Positions 8,811 through 16,855 of a DNA stretch of 64,000 nt are shown piece by piece. Made by a program: the position numbers and the translations under genes. The stretch is from Gemmatimonas aurantiaca T-27. Its GTDB lineage: Bacteria; Gemmatimonadota; Gemmatimonadetes; Gemmatimonadales; Gemmatimonadaceae. Every line of letters begins with the position of its first letter. Position 1 is the stretch's first letter. A model generated the notes under the pieces. The model made no database searches and was not told the DNA's origin. It saw only the letters and a program-made list of their open reading frames with translations. The DNA lies in contig NC_012489.1 in assembly GCF_000010305.1 (NCBI RefSeq), forward strand, positions 372,001-436,000, written 5' to 3'.

Positions 8811-9857
8811 TCAGACGATGACATCATCGGTACCCGCGCTCAACACGATTTCGCCCGTCTCTTCCAGTGCGCGCACCTTCGAGACGATGTCCGTCTGTGC
8901 CGCTTCGACATCGCGCATCTTGACCGGTCCCAGGAACTCCATCTCTTCCTTGAGGCCTGCCACGGCGCGCTGCGACATGGTGCCCATGATCTTCTGCTTG
9001 AGGTCCGGGCTCGCGGCCTTGAGAGCCAGCGCGAGCTGCTTGACGTCCACTTCGCGCAGCAGACGCTGCAGGGACTTGTCGTCGAGCGAGGACAGATCCT
9101 CGAACACGAACATGAGGTTCTTGATCTGATCGCTGAGATGCGGATCCTTCTCGGCCACCAGGTCGAGCACTTCCTTCTCGAGCGACGAGCTGACGAGGTT
9201 GAGCACTGCGGCCACTGCGGCCGGGCCACCCACGCTCGACATACCCTGCGAAAACGCGAGGTCCGCTTCGTTGCCGATCGCGCGCTCGACCAGCGAGATC
9301 ATCTCGGGCGACACCTTCTCCATGCGGGCAATGCGGAACATGACCTCGCCACCGAGCGCGGGGTCGAATTCACGAATGATCGCGGCCACGTGTGCCGGGT
9401 CGAGATGCGCGAGGATCAGCGCGATGGTCTGCGGGTGTTCACCGCGCAGTGTGTTGCCAAGCTGCTGCGGATCGGCACGACGCAGACGGCCAAAACGATC
9501 GCTATCAGCGAGCTGACCCTGGATACGCTTGAGGATCTGTTGCGCCTTGGCCGGACCAAACGCCTTCTCGAGTACGTCCTTGGCGAACTCCACGCCGCCG
9601 GTGGTGATCGAGTCCACGCCGAGCGTGATCTCGAGCCACTCGAGCAGCACGGCATCGATCGTGGTGGGCGGCACCCGATCGAGCTGCGCCATTTCCAGCG
9701 CGACGATTTCGGCTTCTTCCGGGTGCAGACCGCCGGTGATCTTGGCGGCATGCTCGGCACCGATCGCCATGCACAGGATCGCCACCTTCTGGCGTCCCGT
9801 CAGGCGATCCGGTGCGTACCGATCGTCGGTGTTCTTGTTGCGGGCAACGGCAGTCAT
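8811..9857 (-). CDS. fliG: FliG, flagellar motor switch protein
   Basis: The protein is 348 residues. It starts near LTGRQKVAILCMAIGAEHA and carries the FliG middle domain (ALILAHLDPAHVAAIIREF, the EHPQTIALIL region) and a C-terminal domain with the charged torque helix (DLSSLDDKSLQRLLREVD). FliG links the MS ring to the stator and sets torque direction. The ATG at 9857, after CCGGAA, is preferred; a GTG at 9875 overlapping the fliF stop is the alternative. It lies directly after fliF, as usual. Confidence 0.96.
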   Translation of the reverse strand: MTAVARNKNTDDRYAPDRLTGRQKVAILCMAIGAEHAAKITGGLHPEEAEIVALEMAQLDRVPPTTIDAVLLEWLEITLGVDSITTGGVEFAKDVLEKAFGPAKAQQILKRIQGQLADSDRFGRLRRADPQQLGNTLRGEHPQTIALILAHLDPAHVAAIIREFDPALGGEVMFRIARMEKVSPEMISLVERAIGNEADLAFSQGMSSVGGPAAVAAVLNLVSSSLEKEVLDLVAEKDPHLSDQIKNLMFVFEDLSSLDDKSLQRLLREVDVKQLALALKAASPDLKQKIMGTMSQRAVAGLKEEMEFLGPVKMRDVEAAQTDIVSKVRALEETGEIVLSAGTDDVIV

Positions 9858-9871
9858 GGTGTTTCCGGCGC

Positions 9872-11494
9872 TCACTGACGGAGCCAGTTGCGGACGACGC
9901 GAAGTGCGGCATCCGGGCGCTGGTCAACGGTGGCCATGGCTTGTTCGCGCTCCGGCGTCGTCGGCGGCGGCGGCAGCACGATCTGACGGCGCTGTTCTTC
10001 GATGAGCGCCATCTGATCCATCGGTTCTTCGTCGAGCATTTCCTGCATGGCCTGCTGCATCTGCGTGCTGGCCGGCAATTCGGCATACGCAGGAGCTGCA
10101 GGAAGCACGGCCGGCGCTTCGATCTGCTGCTTCTTCGGACGGAGCAGCACCACCGTCACCAGCGCCAGGATGAGCAGTACCACGAGGGCGGCGATCGCCA
10201 CCACCGGCTTCGGGTTGCTCTGAATGCGACCCAGCAGATCGGTGGGCACCGGATTGGTTTCCTTCACGGCCACTACCGGCGCCGGCATATCAAACGGCGC
10301 GCTGACCACCGAGATCATGTCGCCGCGCGTGGAGTCGACGCCCAGTGCATTGCGCACCAGCGCTTCGATGCGCGTGAGTTCGTCCGGCGTACGGGTTTCG
10401 ATGGTCGGCGCTACCGGCGGCAGAGCCGCAGCGGCTGCAGCAGCGGCGGAATCGGCCGGCACCGGAGCGGCCGGCGGCAGCACCACCCGATCGGCCACCA
10501 GCACGGCCACCGTGAGCTTCTTGATGTTGCCGACGGCGCCCGTGAAATTCTCGACGCTGCGGGTGTTTTCGTATGACGTAGCCGTGGTGGAGTAACCCGC
10601 ACCCTGCTGCGGATTGCTCGGTGTCACTTCGGCCTTCTGTTCCGTGGCAATGGCCTGCCGGTCAGGATCAACCGCCTGCACCGTGCGTTCGACCTTGTCG
10701 AAGTTCATCGACGCCGACACCTGCACACGCGCATTGCCCGAACCCACCAGGCTCGAGAGCAACTTGTCGGCCTTCTGTTCGAGGTAGGACTCGGCTTCGC
10801 GCTGCACCGAGAGCTGCCGGCTGGTCAGGCCGGCCATCGAACCATCGTCTTCCATGGTGAGTGCTTCGCCACGTTCGTCCACGATGGTGACATGTTCGGG
10901 CTCGAGGCCACCCACGCTGCTGGCCACCAGGCTGGCGATGCCACGCACGGCTTCTGCGCGCGGCGCAATGCTGTTGTTCATCGCCAGCGTCACGGAAGCC
11001 TTCGACGGGCGCTCGTTCTGCTTGAAGAGCTGATCATCCTCGATGGCGAGGTGGACCTTCACGCTCTTCACGTCTTTCATCTTGCTGATGGTGCGCTCGA
11101 GTTCCCCTTCGAGTGCCCGGCGATAGTTCACCTTCTGCGTGAAGTCCGTCATGCCCCAGGTGGGCTTGTCGAACAGTTCGAGGCCCGGGCGTCCGGAATT
11201 CGGCACGGTGCCCGCCGCGAGATCCACACGGGCGCGCGCCAGGTCGGCGCTCTGCACCATGATCGTCGAGCCGGTCCGATCGAGTTCGTACGTGATGCCG
11301 GCTTCGGTGAGCTTGTCGGTCATCGCCTTGACCTGCTCCACCGGCACATCGGCGTAGAGCGGGACCATCGTGGGCTTGGTGGCCCAGCGGGAGACGCCAA
11401 ACACCAATGCCGTCACGACGACACCGACAGCGATGATCATCGCCTGTCGTGCGCCGCCGAGCCGGCCGGTGAGGGATTCGAGCAAAGAGTTCAT
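9872..11494 (-). CDS. fliF: FliF, flagellar MS-ring protein
   Basis: The protein is 540 residues. TM1 is at about 17-38, the YscJ/FliF ring-building domain at about 40-210 (VPLYADVPVEQVKAMTDKL, then GRPGLELFDKPTWGMTDF), a second periplasmic domain follows, and TM2 is at about 430-451. A cytoplasmic tail ends RPDAALRVVRNWLRQ, the FliG-binding end. It builds the inner-membrane MS ring, the first flagellar structure. fliE lies 18 bases upstream and fliG follows. Confidence 0.97.
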   Translation of the reverse strand: MNSLLESLTGRLGGARQAMIIAVGVVVTALVFGVSRWATKPTMVPLYADVPVEQVKAMTDKLTEAGITYELDRTGSTIMVQSADLARARVDLAAGTVPNSGRPGLELFDKPTWGMTDFTQKVNYRRALEGELERTISKMKDVKSVKVHLAIEDDQLFKQNERPSKASVTLAMNNSIAPRAEAVRGIASLVASSVGGLEPEHVTIVDERGEALTMEDDGSMAGLTSRQLSVQREAESYLEQKADKLLSSLVGSGNARVQVSASMNFDKVERTVQAVDPDRQAIATEQKAEVTPSNPQQGAGYSTTATSYENTRSVENFTGAVGNIKKLTVAVLVADRVVLPPAAPVPADSAAAAAAAALPPVAPTIETRTPDELTRIEALVRNALGVDSTRGDMISVVSAPFDMPAPVVAVKETNPVPTDLLGRIQSNPKPVVAIAALVVLLILALVTVVLLRPKKQQIEAPAVLPAAPAYAELPASTQMQQAMQEMLDEEPMDQMALIEEQRRQIVLPPPPTTPEREQAMATVDQRPDAALRVVRNWLRQ

Positions 11495-11512
11495 GGAGGG
11501 GATGCGCGACGC

Positions 11513-11833
11513 TTAGGACTGCATGCTGATGACACTGCGATAGGCTTCGACGACCTTGTTCCGGAGCTCGATGAGCATGTCGAGGGCGATGCCGGCTTCT
11601 TCCGAGGCGGCCATCACTTCGTGCAGTTCGACGTTTTCGCCGGCGGCGAATCGCTTCGTCAGATCACCGGAGCGATCGCGCGCGTCGCTGACTTCATTGA
11701 TCGCGCGGGTGAGCGTGTTGCCGAAGGAGTTCTCGCCGGTGCCGACGTCTCCGACGGGCACCTGTGTGGTCAGGCCACGATCCTGGCCGAACTGCGGCAG
11801 GCTGCGGGTGATCAGGTCGAGACGCGTCTGCAT
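11513..11833 (-). CDS. fliE: FliE, basal-body MS-ring/rod adapter
   Basis: The protein is 106 residues, typical for FliE. The conserved C-terminal half reads HEVMAASEEAGIALDMLIEL, then RNKVVEAYRSVISMQ, which is the FliE signature. The middle has FGNTLTRAINEVSDARDRSG. FliE joins the MS ring to the proximal rod and is exported. It lies between a small unknown gene and fliF in the flgB-flgC-fliE-fliF order. Confidence 0.95.
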   Translation of the reverse strand: MQTRLDLITRSLPQFGQDRGLTTQVPVGDVGTGENSFGNTLTRAINEVSDARDRSGDLTKRFAAGENVELHEVMAASEEAGIALDMLIELRNKVVEAYRSVISMQS

Positions 11834-11918
11834 GGGGGCGGTGTCAGGAGAAAGCGAAACGGAGAACGAGCGAGATCAGAACGACGGATCAGTGACGCGG
11901 AGGCGTTACGCGAGTGCC

Positions 11919-12302
11919 TTAGGCGCGCACATCGAGGCGCACACCACGAGCGGCCGGCGGCGCCGGATTCGTGGCTTCCTTGATGCGGCTGTACGTCAGT
12001 GGGCCGAGGGCGGCGGTCTTCGCGAAGAAATTCCGCTCTTCGCTCGTGAGCACGCTCCACAACGTGGGATCGGTGCCGGCCGGTGCTTCGGGTGGCACGC
12101 TGCTCTGCGTGGCACCGGCGCCGGCAATCGGCGTCTGCGGCTTGAGCGTGTTGGCCTGCGCGGCGCGGGCCTGCTGACCCGCCTGCTGCGCCGTCCCCGT
12201 CTGTCCGTTCTGCGCCGCGCGATTGGCATCGCGATTCGCATCGGGACGCGAGAGCGGACCGAAGGAGTTCAGGGGATTGTTGTTGATGCCGTTGACGCTC
12301 AT
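11919..12302 (-). CDS. Unknown small protein in the flagellar basal-body operon
   Basis: The protein is 127 residues and I do not recognise its family. Residues 1-75 are Asn/Gln/Ala-rich and likely disordered. Residues about 77-112 look folded (TLWSVLTSEERNFFAKTAAL, then GPLTYSRIKE), and the end is charged (GVRLDVRA). There is no signal peptide or membrane helix. It sits between flgC and fliE, on the same strand, 85 bases before fliE. A disordered N-terminus and short helical core would suit a secreted rod component, a chaperone or a regulator, but nothing in the sequence decides between them. Confidence 0.6.
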   Translation of the reverse strand: MSVNGINNNPLNSFGPLSRPDANRDANRAAQNGQTGTAQQAGQQARAAQANTLKPQTPIAGAGATQSSVPPEAPAGTDPTLWSVLTSEERNFFAKTAALGPLTYSRIKEATNPAPPAARGVRLDVRA

Positions 12303-12331
12303 GGGATTCTCGAGTGGTGCTTTAGGAGTGA

Positions 12332-12416
12332 AGCGGCGAGCCGGGAACCGATGCGGTGTCGGAGAGGAGGAGGAGGAGGAGGAAGTGACCTCACACCGAT
12401 TCCCGGACCCGCCGCT
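12332..12416 (-). repeat. Stem-loop enclosing a GAG trinucleotide run
   Basis: Between flgC and the small unknown gene, AGCGGCG, CCGGGAA and CGGTGT (12332-12359) face ACACCG, TTCCCGG and CGCCGCT (12392-12416) as an imperfect inverted repeat. The loop contains a run of about seven GAG units (12363-12383). On the transcript the loop is pyrimidine-rich. It may attenuate or process the mRNA between flgC and fliE. Confidence 0.5.
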
Positions 12417-12441
12417 GTGTTACTCAGGTGTTGCGAGTCGT

Positions 12442-13050
12442 TCAGATGTCGAGTGCTGCGCGGAGCATGGACTTCGCGGTCTGGAAGACCGCCGCGTTGG
12501 CTTCGTAGATGCGCTTGGCATCCATCAGCTTCACGAGTTCCTGCGTGGTGTCGATATCGGGGTAGCGCACATAGCCGTTGCCGTCGGCGTCGGGATGACC
12601 GGGCTCGTACACGAGACGGCCTTCGCCCTGGTCTTCCGCCACGCCAGCCACACGCACGCCGAACTCACCGCCCATCACACCATCCGCGCCGCCGGTGACC
12701 GGTAGGACCGGCACCTGGAAGGTCTGCGCCGCATCCGTGATGGGCACTTCGAAGGCCGGTGCACCGGCGACGTTCTGGTTGCCCAGCGTCTGCGCCGTGA
12801 CATTGCCGGGGTTGAACAGCGCGTTCTGCGCGGTGGCCGATTCGAGCACCACTTCGCGACGCTTGTACGGCGTGCCATCGGTGCCGCGCGTGACGTCGGC
12901 GTTGGCGATGTTCTGCGCGATGGTTTCCATGCGCTGGCGCTGCGCGGAGATCCCGCTGGCGGCGATCCCCATCGACTTGAACATCGGGCGCACCGGCGAC
13001 TGTCCCGGAATCGGGAGCAGCGCGAGCGGGCGGGTCGGATTGATCGGCAT
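12442..13050 (-). CDS. flgC: FlgC, proximal rod protein
   Basis: The protein is 202 residues from the ATG at 13050, which overlaps the flgB stop as TGATG. An internal ATG at 12984 (MFKSMGIAASGISAQRQRM) would give 180 residues and a more typical start. The rod signature is present at IAQNIANADVTRGTDGTPYK, interrupted by extra residues before PYK. The C-terminal axial helix is intact (TQELVKLMDAKRIYEANAAV, then FQTAKSMLRAALDI). It forms part of the periplasmic rod. Confidence 0.93.
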   Translation of the reverse strand: MPINPTRPLALLPIPGQSPVRPMFKSMGIAASGISAQRQRMETIAQNIANADVTRGTDGTPYKRREVVLESATAQNALFNPGNVTAQTLGNQNVAGAPAFEVPITDAAQTFQVPVLPVTGGADGVMGGEFGVRVAGVAEDQGEGRLVYEPGHPDADGNGYVRYPDIDTTQELVKLMDAKRIYEANAAVFQTAKSMLRAALDI

Positions 13051-13352
13051 CAACCGCCTCCACCCTTGATCGCGGTGCGCAGGCTCTGGTACGTCTTTTC
13101 GAGCAGGCGTGACGTGGCGAGAAAGCGGAGCTGCTCATCGGCGAGCGCCACCATCTCGTCTTCGACATTCACCGGATTGACGGTGGCCTGCGCGTTCCCG
13201 GTCTTCGCTTCCAGCGCGAAGCCGTCGCCATTGTTCACGGTCGCCTTGGCGACACGATCGGCGATCCCTCGCGAACGGTCCACGCTCTTGTCCAGCGCCG
13301 CCTTGAGAGGCGACGCCGAGGTCGTGCGTTCTATGAGTCCGAAGAGTTTCAT
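13050..13352 (-). CDS. flgB: FlgB, proximal rod protein, short and divergent
   Basis: The protein is 100 residues, against about 110-140 for most FlgB. The C-terminal half is convincing (VNVEDEMVALADEQLRFLAT, then SRLLEKTYQSLRTAIKGG). The N-terminal half aligns with the rod helix (LKAALDKSVDRSRGIADRVA), but the usual NIANxxTPGY motif is replaced by VAKATVNNGDGF, and the central loop is missing. The start MKLFGLIERT at 13352 follows the sigma-54-type promoter at 13393-13408; a longer frame from 13409 would include that promoter. First gene of the operon, directly before flgC. Confidence 0.85.
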   Translation of the reverse strand: MKLFGLIERTTSASPLKAALDKSVDRSRGIADRVAKATVNNGDGFALEAKTGNAQATVNPVNVEDEMVALADEQLRFLATSRLLEKTYQSLRTAIKGGGG

Positions 13353-13392
13353 GGGTAACCGGAGTGAGGGAGAACTATCCGGGCCCAGTAAA

Positions 13393-13408
13393 AGCAATGG
13401 GCGGGCCA
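13393..13408 (-). promoter_or_regulatory. Sigma-54-type promoter of the flgB operon
   Basis: On the minus strand the site is TGGCCCGCCCATTGCT: TGGC, then TTGCT, with GG and GC 10 bases apart. It lies 41 bases before the flgB ATG. Two activator-type palindromes lie 135-210 bases further upstream. The -24 element falls inside the hairpin at 13399-13440. Confidence 0.8.
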
Positions 13409-13440
13409 AACGTTCAGAGGGTGAACGTCGGGACCCGCCC
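13399..13440 (-). terminator. Hairpin overlapping the flgB promoter
   Basis: GGGCGGG (13399-13405) pairs with CCCGCCC (13434-13440), and inside it ACGTTC pairs with GAACGT (13410-13415 and 13423-13428). It lies about 190 bases beyond the activator gene stop. It may end that transcript, although it also contains the -24 element of the flgB promoter. Confidence 0.5.
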
Positions 13441-13541
13441 TATGATGCTAAGTCATTAATTCAGATAATGTTACAAGTGTCTGCCGGTATGCGCCCCGCA
13501 GTACATCCTTCTATCCGGATCATTGGAAATAGGCCATGATA

Positions 13542-13620
13542 TGGCAATATTTGCCGCTTCCCATGTGACCCAAGTTGCCGTGTGACCGCTGACGCGCGAT
13601 CCGGCAACTCGTGCCGGATC
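13542..13620. promoter_or_regulatory. Two activator-type palindromes upstream of the flgB operon
   Basis: Site one is TGGCA-ATATT-TGCCG (13542-13556). Site two is GATCCGGCA-ACTCG-TGCCGGATC (13598-13620), a perfect 9-bp inverted repeat around a 5-base spacer. Site two ends 10 bases before the activator stop codon. Both share GGCA-N5-TGCC with the sites near 835, 22717 and 30544. Confidence 0.65.
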
Positions 13621-13630
13621 GACCACCTGC

Positions 13631-15094
13631 TCACTCCTCGTCGTTCTCGCGACCAGGGCCGTTCAGCTTGTTGCGCAGGGTGCGTACGCTGATCCCGAGC
13701 ATGTCAGCAGCCTTCGTTCGGTTATTATCGGCAGCTGCCAGCGCATGCTGAATAAGAACCCGCTCCGCATCGGCAACATTGAGCGATGACAGGGCGATGC
13801 CGCCGTTGGGCGGGGTGTTCATGCTCCCGGGGGCAGCAGCGGCTCCGCTGACGGCGAGCACCGGCTGCGCCCCCGGCGTGGCAATGGCCCGCGGGCGCAT
13901 GTTCGGCGCACCGAGGGAATGGGCGAGACCAAACCGCGTCCCTTCGAGGCAGTGCGGCTGAATGATCGGGTCGGGAGTCAAAATGACCGCCCGTTCGATG
14001 ACATGCTGCAGCTCGCGGATATTGCCGGGCCATGGATACTGCTGGAGTGATTCCAGCGCGTCCTGCGACAGCCCTTCGATCTTCTTGCCGATCTCGGCCG
14101 CGGTGCGCATGGCAAACCGCAGGGCCAGCACGGGCACGTCTTCCGCGCGATCCCGCAGGGGCGGGATCAGGACGGGAATGGTGGACAGTCTATAGTAGAG
14201 GTCCTGCCGGAACGTCCCGTGATCGGCTTCCATGGCCAGATCGCGGTTGGTGGTGGCCACAATACGGACATCCACCTTGATGGGTGACGTTCCACCAACC
14301 CGCTCGAACTCCTGTTCCTGCAGTACACGCAGCAGCTTGGCCTGCAGGTCCAGCCGCATCTCGGAAATTTCGTCCAGCAGCAGGGTGCCGCGGTTGGCCC
14401 GCTCGAACGCACCCTCCACCCGCTTGATGGCTCCGGTGAAAGCGCCCTTTTCGTGTCCAAACAGCGCCGATTCGACCAGCCCTTCGGGCAGGGCGGCGCA
14501 GTTGAGCTTGATGAAAGGCTTGTCCCGCCGCTCGCTCTGATCGTGAATGGCCCGGGCGAACAGTTCCTTGCCGGTACCGGACTCGCCCTGGAGCAGCACG
14601 GTCGCCCGGGTGGGTGCAGCCATGGAGACGGTCTGCAGAATGCGCCGGATGGCGGGCGAATCTCCAATGATCTGCCGCTCATTCCGGAACTGCATGACCT
14701 CCTTCCGGAGCGTCTCGTTCTCTCGGCGCAGTCGTACGAACTCCAGCGCCTGGTCCACCGCCAGCTCGAGCTGCTGCGGGCGGACCGGCTTGGTGATGTA
14801 GTCGATCGCGCCGGCCTTGATCGACGTCACCGCGTGTTCGATGCTCGCATGCCCGGTGAGCATGATGAGCGGGATGTCGTATCCCTCCCGGGTCAGGAGC
14901 TGGATGAACTCCAGCCCCGTCAGTCCGGGCATGCGGTAGTCGGAAATGATGAGGTCGATGCCACCCCGCTCCAGCACTTGCAGCGCTTCCGGAACGTTCC
15001 GGGCGCCGACGGGGGTGTGACCGGCCTGTGCGAGGGTGTCCTCGAGGATCAGGCCGACCGCGACTTCGTCATCGACGTACAGGATCGTGGCCAT
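13631..15094 (-). CDS. NtrC-family sigma-54 response regulator, predicted flagellar activator
   Basis: The protein is 487 residues from MATILYVDDE. The receiver domain (1-115) has Asp8, Asp9, phosphoacceptor Asp52 and Lys102. The AAA+ domain (about 142-370) has GESGTGKE (170-177) and the sigma-54 contact loop GAFTGA (217-222) intact, then LLDEISEM. A Fis-type helix-turn-helix is at the end (NNRTKAADMLGISVRTLRNK). It should activate sigma-54 promoters, as FlrC/FleR/FlbD do in other flagellar systems. It is flanked by flgB and flgL, both with sigma-54-type promoters. Its kinase is not adjacent; the soluble kinase at 44586-45281 is one candidate. Confidence 0.93.
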   Translation of the reverse strand: MATILYVDDEVAVGLILEDTLAQAGHTPVGARNVPEALQVLERGGIDLIISDYRMPGLTGLEFIQLLTREGYDIPLIMLTGHASIEHAVTSIKAGAIDYITKPVRPQQLELAVDQALEFVRLRRENETLRKEVMQFRNERQIIGDSPAIRRILQTVSMAAPTRATVLLQGESGTGKELFARAIHDQSERRDKPFIKLNCAALPEGLVESALFGHEKGAFTGAIKRVEGAFERANRGTLLLDEISEMRLDLQAKLLRVLQEQEFERVGGTSPIKVDVRIVATTNRDLAMEADHGTFRQDLYYRLSTIPVLIPPLRDRAEDVPVLALRFAMRTAAEIGKKIEGLSQDALESLQQYPWPGNIRELQHVIERAVILTPDPIIQPHCLEGTRFGLAHSLGAPNMRPRAIATPGAQPVLAVSGAAAAPGSMNTPPNGGIALSSLNVADAERVLIQHALAAADNNRTKAADMLGISVRTLRNKLNGPGRENDEE

Positions 15095-15193
15095 TGCGGC
15101 GCGAACGGAAAGGCGGGATGTCCCGGCGCTGTAAGGCTGGTGCCAGCCGGGTGACGCGTGGCGCGCCTGTGCGTCCTTCTCAGGAAGCGCACC

Positions 15194-15208
15194 CGGCAAA
15201 AATAGCCG
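15194..15208. promoter_or_regulatory. Activator-type half-palindrome upstream of flgL
   Basis: CGGCA-AAAAT-AGCCG differs by one base from the CGGCA-N5-TGCCG pattern found at four other loci. It lies 40 bases upstream of the flgL sigma-54-type promoter and between the divergent activator and flgL genes. It is the weakest member of the set. Confidence 0.45.
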
Positions 15209-15247
15209 CATGGATCACAAAACGCGACGGTTTGCCTCGCGTCGCGG

Positions 15248-15264
15248 TGGTCCGGCCCTTGCAT
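15248..15264 (+). promoter_or_regulatory. Sigma-54-type promoter of flgL
   Basis: TGGTCCGGCCCTTGCAT has GG and GC 10 bases apart and a perfect TTGCA; the -24 half (TGGTCC) is weaker. It lies 104 bases before the flgL ATG, with a sigma-28-type candidate just downstream. Confidence 0.6.
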
Positions 15265-15267
15265 CTC

Positions 15268-15294
15268 TCAAGCTTGCCGGGGGCGTTCCGATAC
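15268..15294 (+). promoter_or_regulatory. Sigma-28-type promoter of flgL
   Basis: TCAA (15268-15271), 15 bases, then TCCGATAC (15287-15294), against TAAA-N15-GCCGATAA. Together with the sigma-54-type site this gives flgL a middle and a late promoter, as is common for hook-associated proteins. Confidence 0.55.
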
Positions 15295-15367
15295 TTCCAG
15301 AAGGAAGATTCTACCGGCAGGATCGCCGCTTCCGCGACGGGTCCGCACCGGTCCTATCAGATTCTCG

Positions 15368-16276
15368 ATGCGCGTTACCAATTCGATCATCACCGCGAAC
15401 AGCAAGCTTCGCCTGCAGACGGGTCTGCAGGGGATCGATCGCTTGCGCGATGACATCTCGACCGGCGTGACGATCCGGAAGATTTCGGACAACGCGACGA
15501 GCGGTGGTGAGATCGTGCGTATCGGCAGCTCGATGCGCGCCCTGACGCAGTTCAAGCGCAACACCGACTCTGGCATCGCGCGTGCGCAGGCGGAAGAAGG
15601 CGTGCTGAATCAGCTCACCAACACCGTCACGCGCGCGTCGGAAATTGCGCTCACGCAGATCGGCACCACGGCCACCGCGCAATCACGTCTGGTCGTGAAA
15701 GCCGAAGTGGATCAGTTGCTGAACCTCGCGTCGTCACTCGGCAACACCCGTTTCGGCGACGAGTATCTCTTTGGCGGCAATCGCGCCAACGAAGCACCGC
15801 TCTTCGATCCGGCACCGGCTACGGGTTCGTTCTCCCGTCTCATGTTGGCCGGCAATCCCGTCGATCCGAGCGGCAACATCACGCTCGAAGTGGGCGACAA
15901 CAAGTTTGTCACGCCCACACACAACGCGACGCAGGTATTCCTCGATACGGATGCCCTCGCAGCGCTGCGCGATCTGTCCACCGCACTGGGGGACAATGAC
16001 ACGGCGGCCATTCAGGCGGCGACGGCGCGCCTCAACACGGCGACCAGCAATGTCCAGACGTTGATCGGCGCGCAGGGTGCGCGCGTCAACGAGATGGAAG
16101 ATGCGAAGGTGAATCTCGCGACGATGGAGATGAACCTGAAAATGTTCCGATCCGATTTGCGTGACACCGAGATCGATCAGGCGATGGTCGAATTGGTAGG
16201 CAAACAAACACTGTATCAGGCCGCGATGAGCGCGACGTCGCGCATCCTGGGCCTGAGTCTCGCCAACTATCTGTAA
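15368..16276 (+). CDS. flgL: FlgL, hook-filament junction protein (HAP3)
   Basis: The protein is 302 residues. It has a flagellin-like N-terminal D0/D1 region (MRVTNSIITANSKLRLQTGL, then LRDDISTGVTIRKISDNATS), the FlgL segment LGNTRFGDEYLFGGNRANEA, and a C-terminal helix ending TSRILGLSLANYL. It is exported and forms the joint between hook and filament. FlgK is not in the window. fliW begins 6 bases after its stop, the common flgL-fliW pairing. Confidence 0.94.
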   Translation: MRVTNSIITANSKLRLQTGLQGIDRLRDDISTGVTIRKISDNATSGGEIVRIGSSMRALTQFKRNTDSGIARAQAEEGVLNQLTNTVTRASEIALTQIGTTATAQSRLVVKAEVDQLLNLASSLGNTRFGDEYLFGGNRANEAPLFDPAPATGSFSRLMLAGNPVDPSGNITLEVGDNKFVTPTHNATQVFLDTDALAALRDLSTALGDNDTAAIQAATARLNTATSNVQTLIGAQGARVNEMEDAKVNLATMEMNLKMFRSDLRDTEIDQAMVELVGKQTLYQAAMSATSRILGLSLANYL

Positions 16277-16282
16277 AATCCC

Positions 16283-16774
16283 ATGGGACTGGCAGTCATG
16301 AACGCATCGCAGGGCACGGTTACGATCACGCATCACTTCGGGACGATCGAAGTCTCGGAGGAAGCGATGATGACCTTTCCGACGGGTGGCCTCTTCGGCT
16401 TCGAGCGCGTCACGCAGTTCGCGCTTCTTCCCGCCGCGCGGCAGGGGCTCTGGTGGCTCATTGCACCAAACGCCGACGCCACGACCTTCGTGTTGGCCGA
16501 TCCCTTCGTGCTCGACGGCGATTACGCCATCGATCTCGGTGAGCGGGAAGGCGCAGACCTCGCGCTCGACGACGCGAACGACGCATTTGCCCTGGTGATG
16601 CTCACGTTGCCGGAAGGCGCCGCGCCCACGGCCAACATGCGCGCGCCGATCGTGTTCAACCTGGCCAAGCGTCTGGCGGCGCAGGTGGTGAGCCGCGATG
16701 AGTCGCACGAGCTGCAGAAGCCGGCAAATCTTGCGCTGTATCCACTGCAGGAAGGCGGCGTGTCGCTGGCCTGA
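16283..16774 (+). CDS. fliW: FliW, flagellar assembly factor and CsrA antagonist
   Basis: The protein is 163 residues. FliW features include FGTIEVSEEAMMTFPTGGLF, then GFERVTQFALLP, and the end segment APIVFNLAKRLAAQVV. In Bacillus and Campylobacter FliW binds either flagellin or the translational repressor CsrA, coupling flagellin synthesis to its export. No csrA follows here, although flgL-fliW-csrA is a frequent order; the next 320 bases hold only a terminator and a long inverted repeat. The flagellin leader at 32253-32288 carries a plausible CsrA target. An internal ATG at 16298 is an alternative start. Confidence 0.94.
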   Translation: MGLAVMNASQGTVTITHHFGTIEVSEEAMMTFPTGGLFGFERVTQFALLPAARQGLWWLIAPNADATTFVLADPFVLDGDYAIDLGEREGADLALDDANDAFALVMLTLPEGAAPTANMRAPIVFNLAKRLAAQVVSRDESHELQKPANLALYPLQEGGVSLA

Positions 16775-16807
16775 TCGTGTGATCGGCTGCTGCCGCGTCT
16801 GACGGGA

Positions 16808-16841
16808 AACGCCGGTGTTCGCCATTGCGAATGCCGGCGTT
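16808..16841 (+). terminator. Intrinsic-type terminator after fliW
   Basis: AACGCCGG and CCGGCGTT, continued inwards by TTCGC and GCGAA with two wobble pairs, make a 15-bp stem with a CATT loop, followed by TT. It lies 34 bases after the fliW stop. Confidence 0.8.
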
Positions 16842-16855
16842 TTGGCTTGGCGGGT

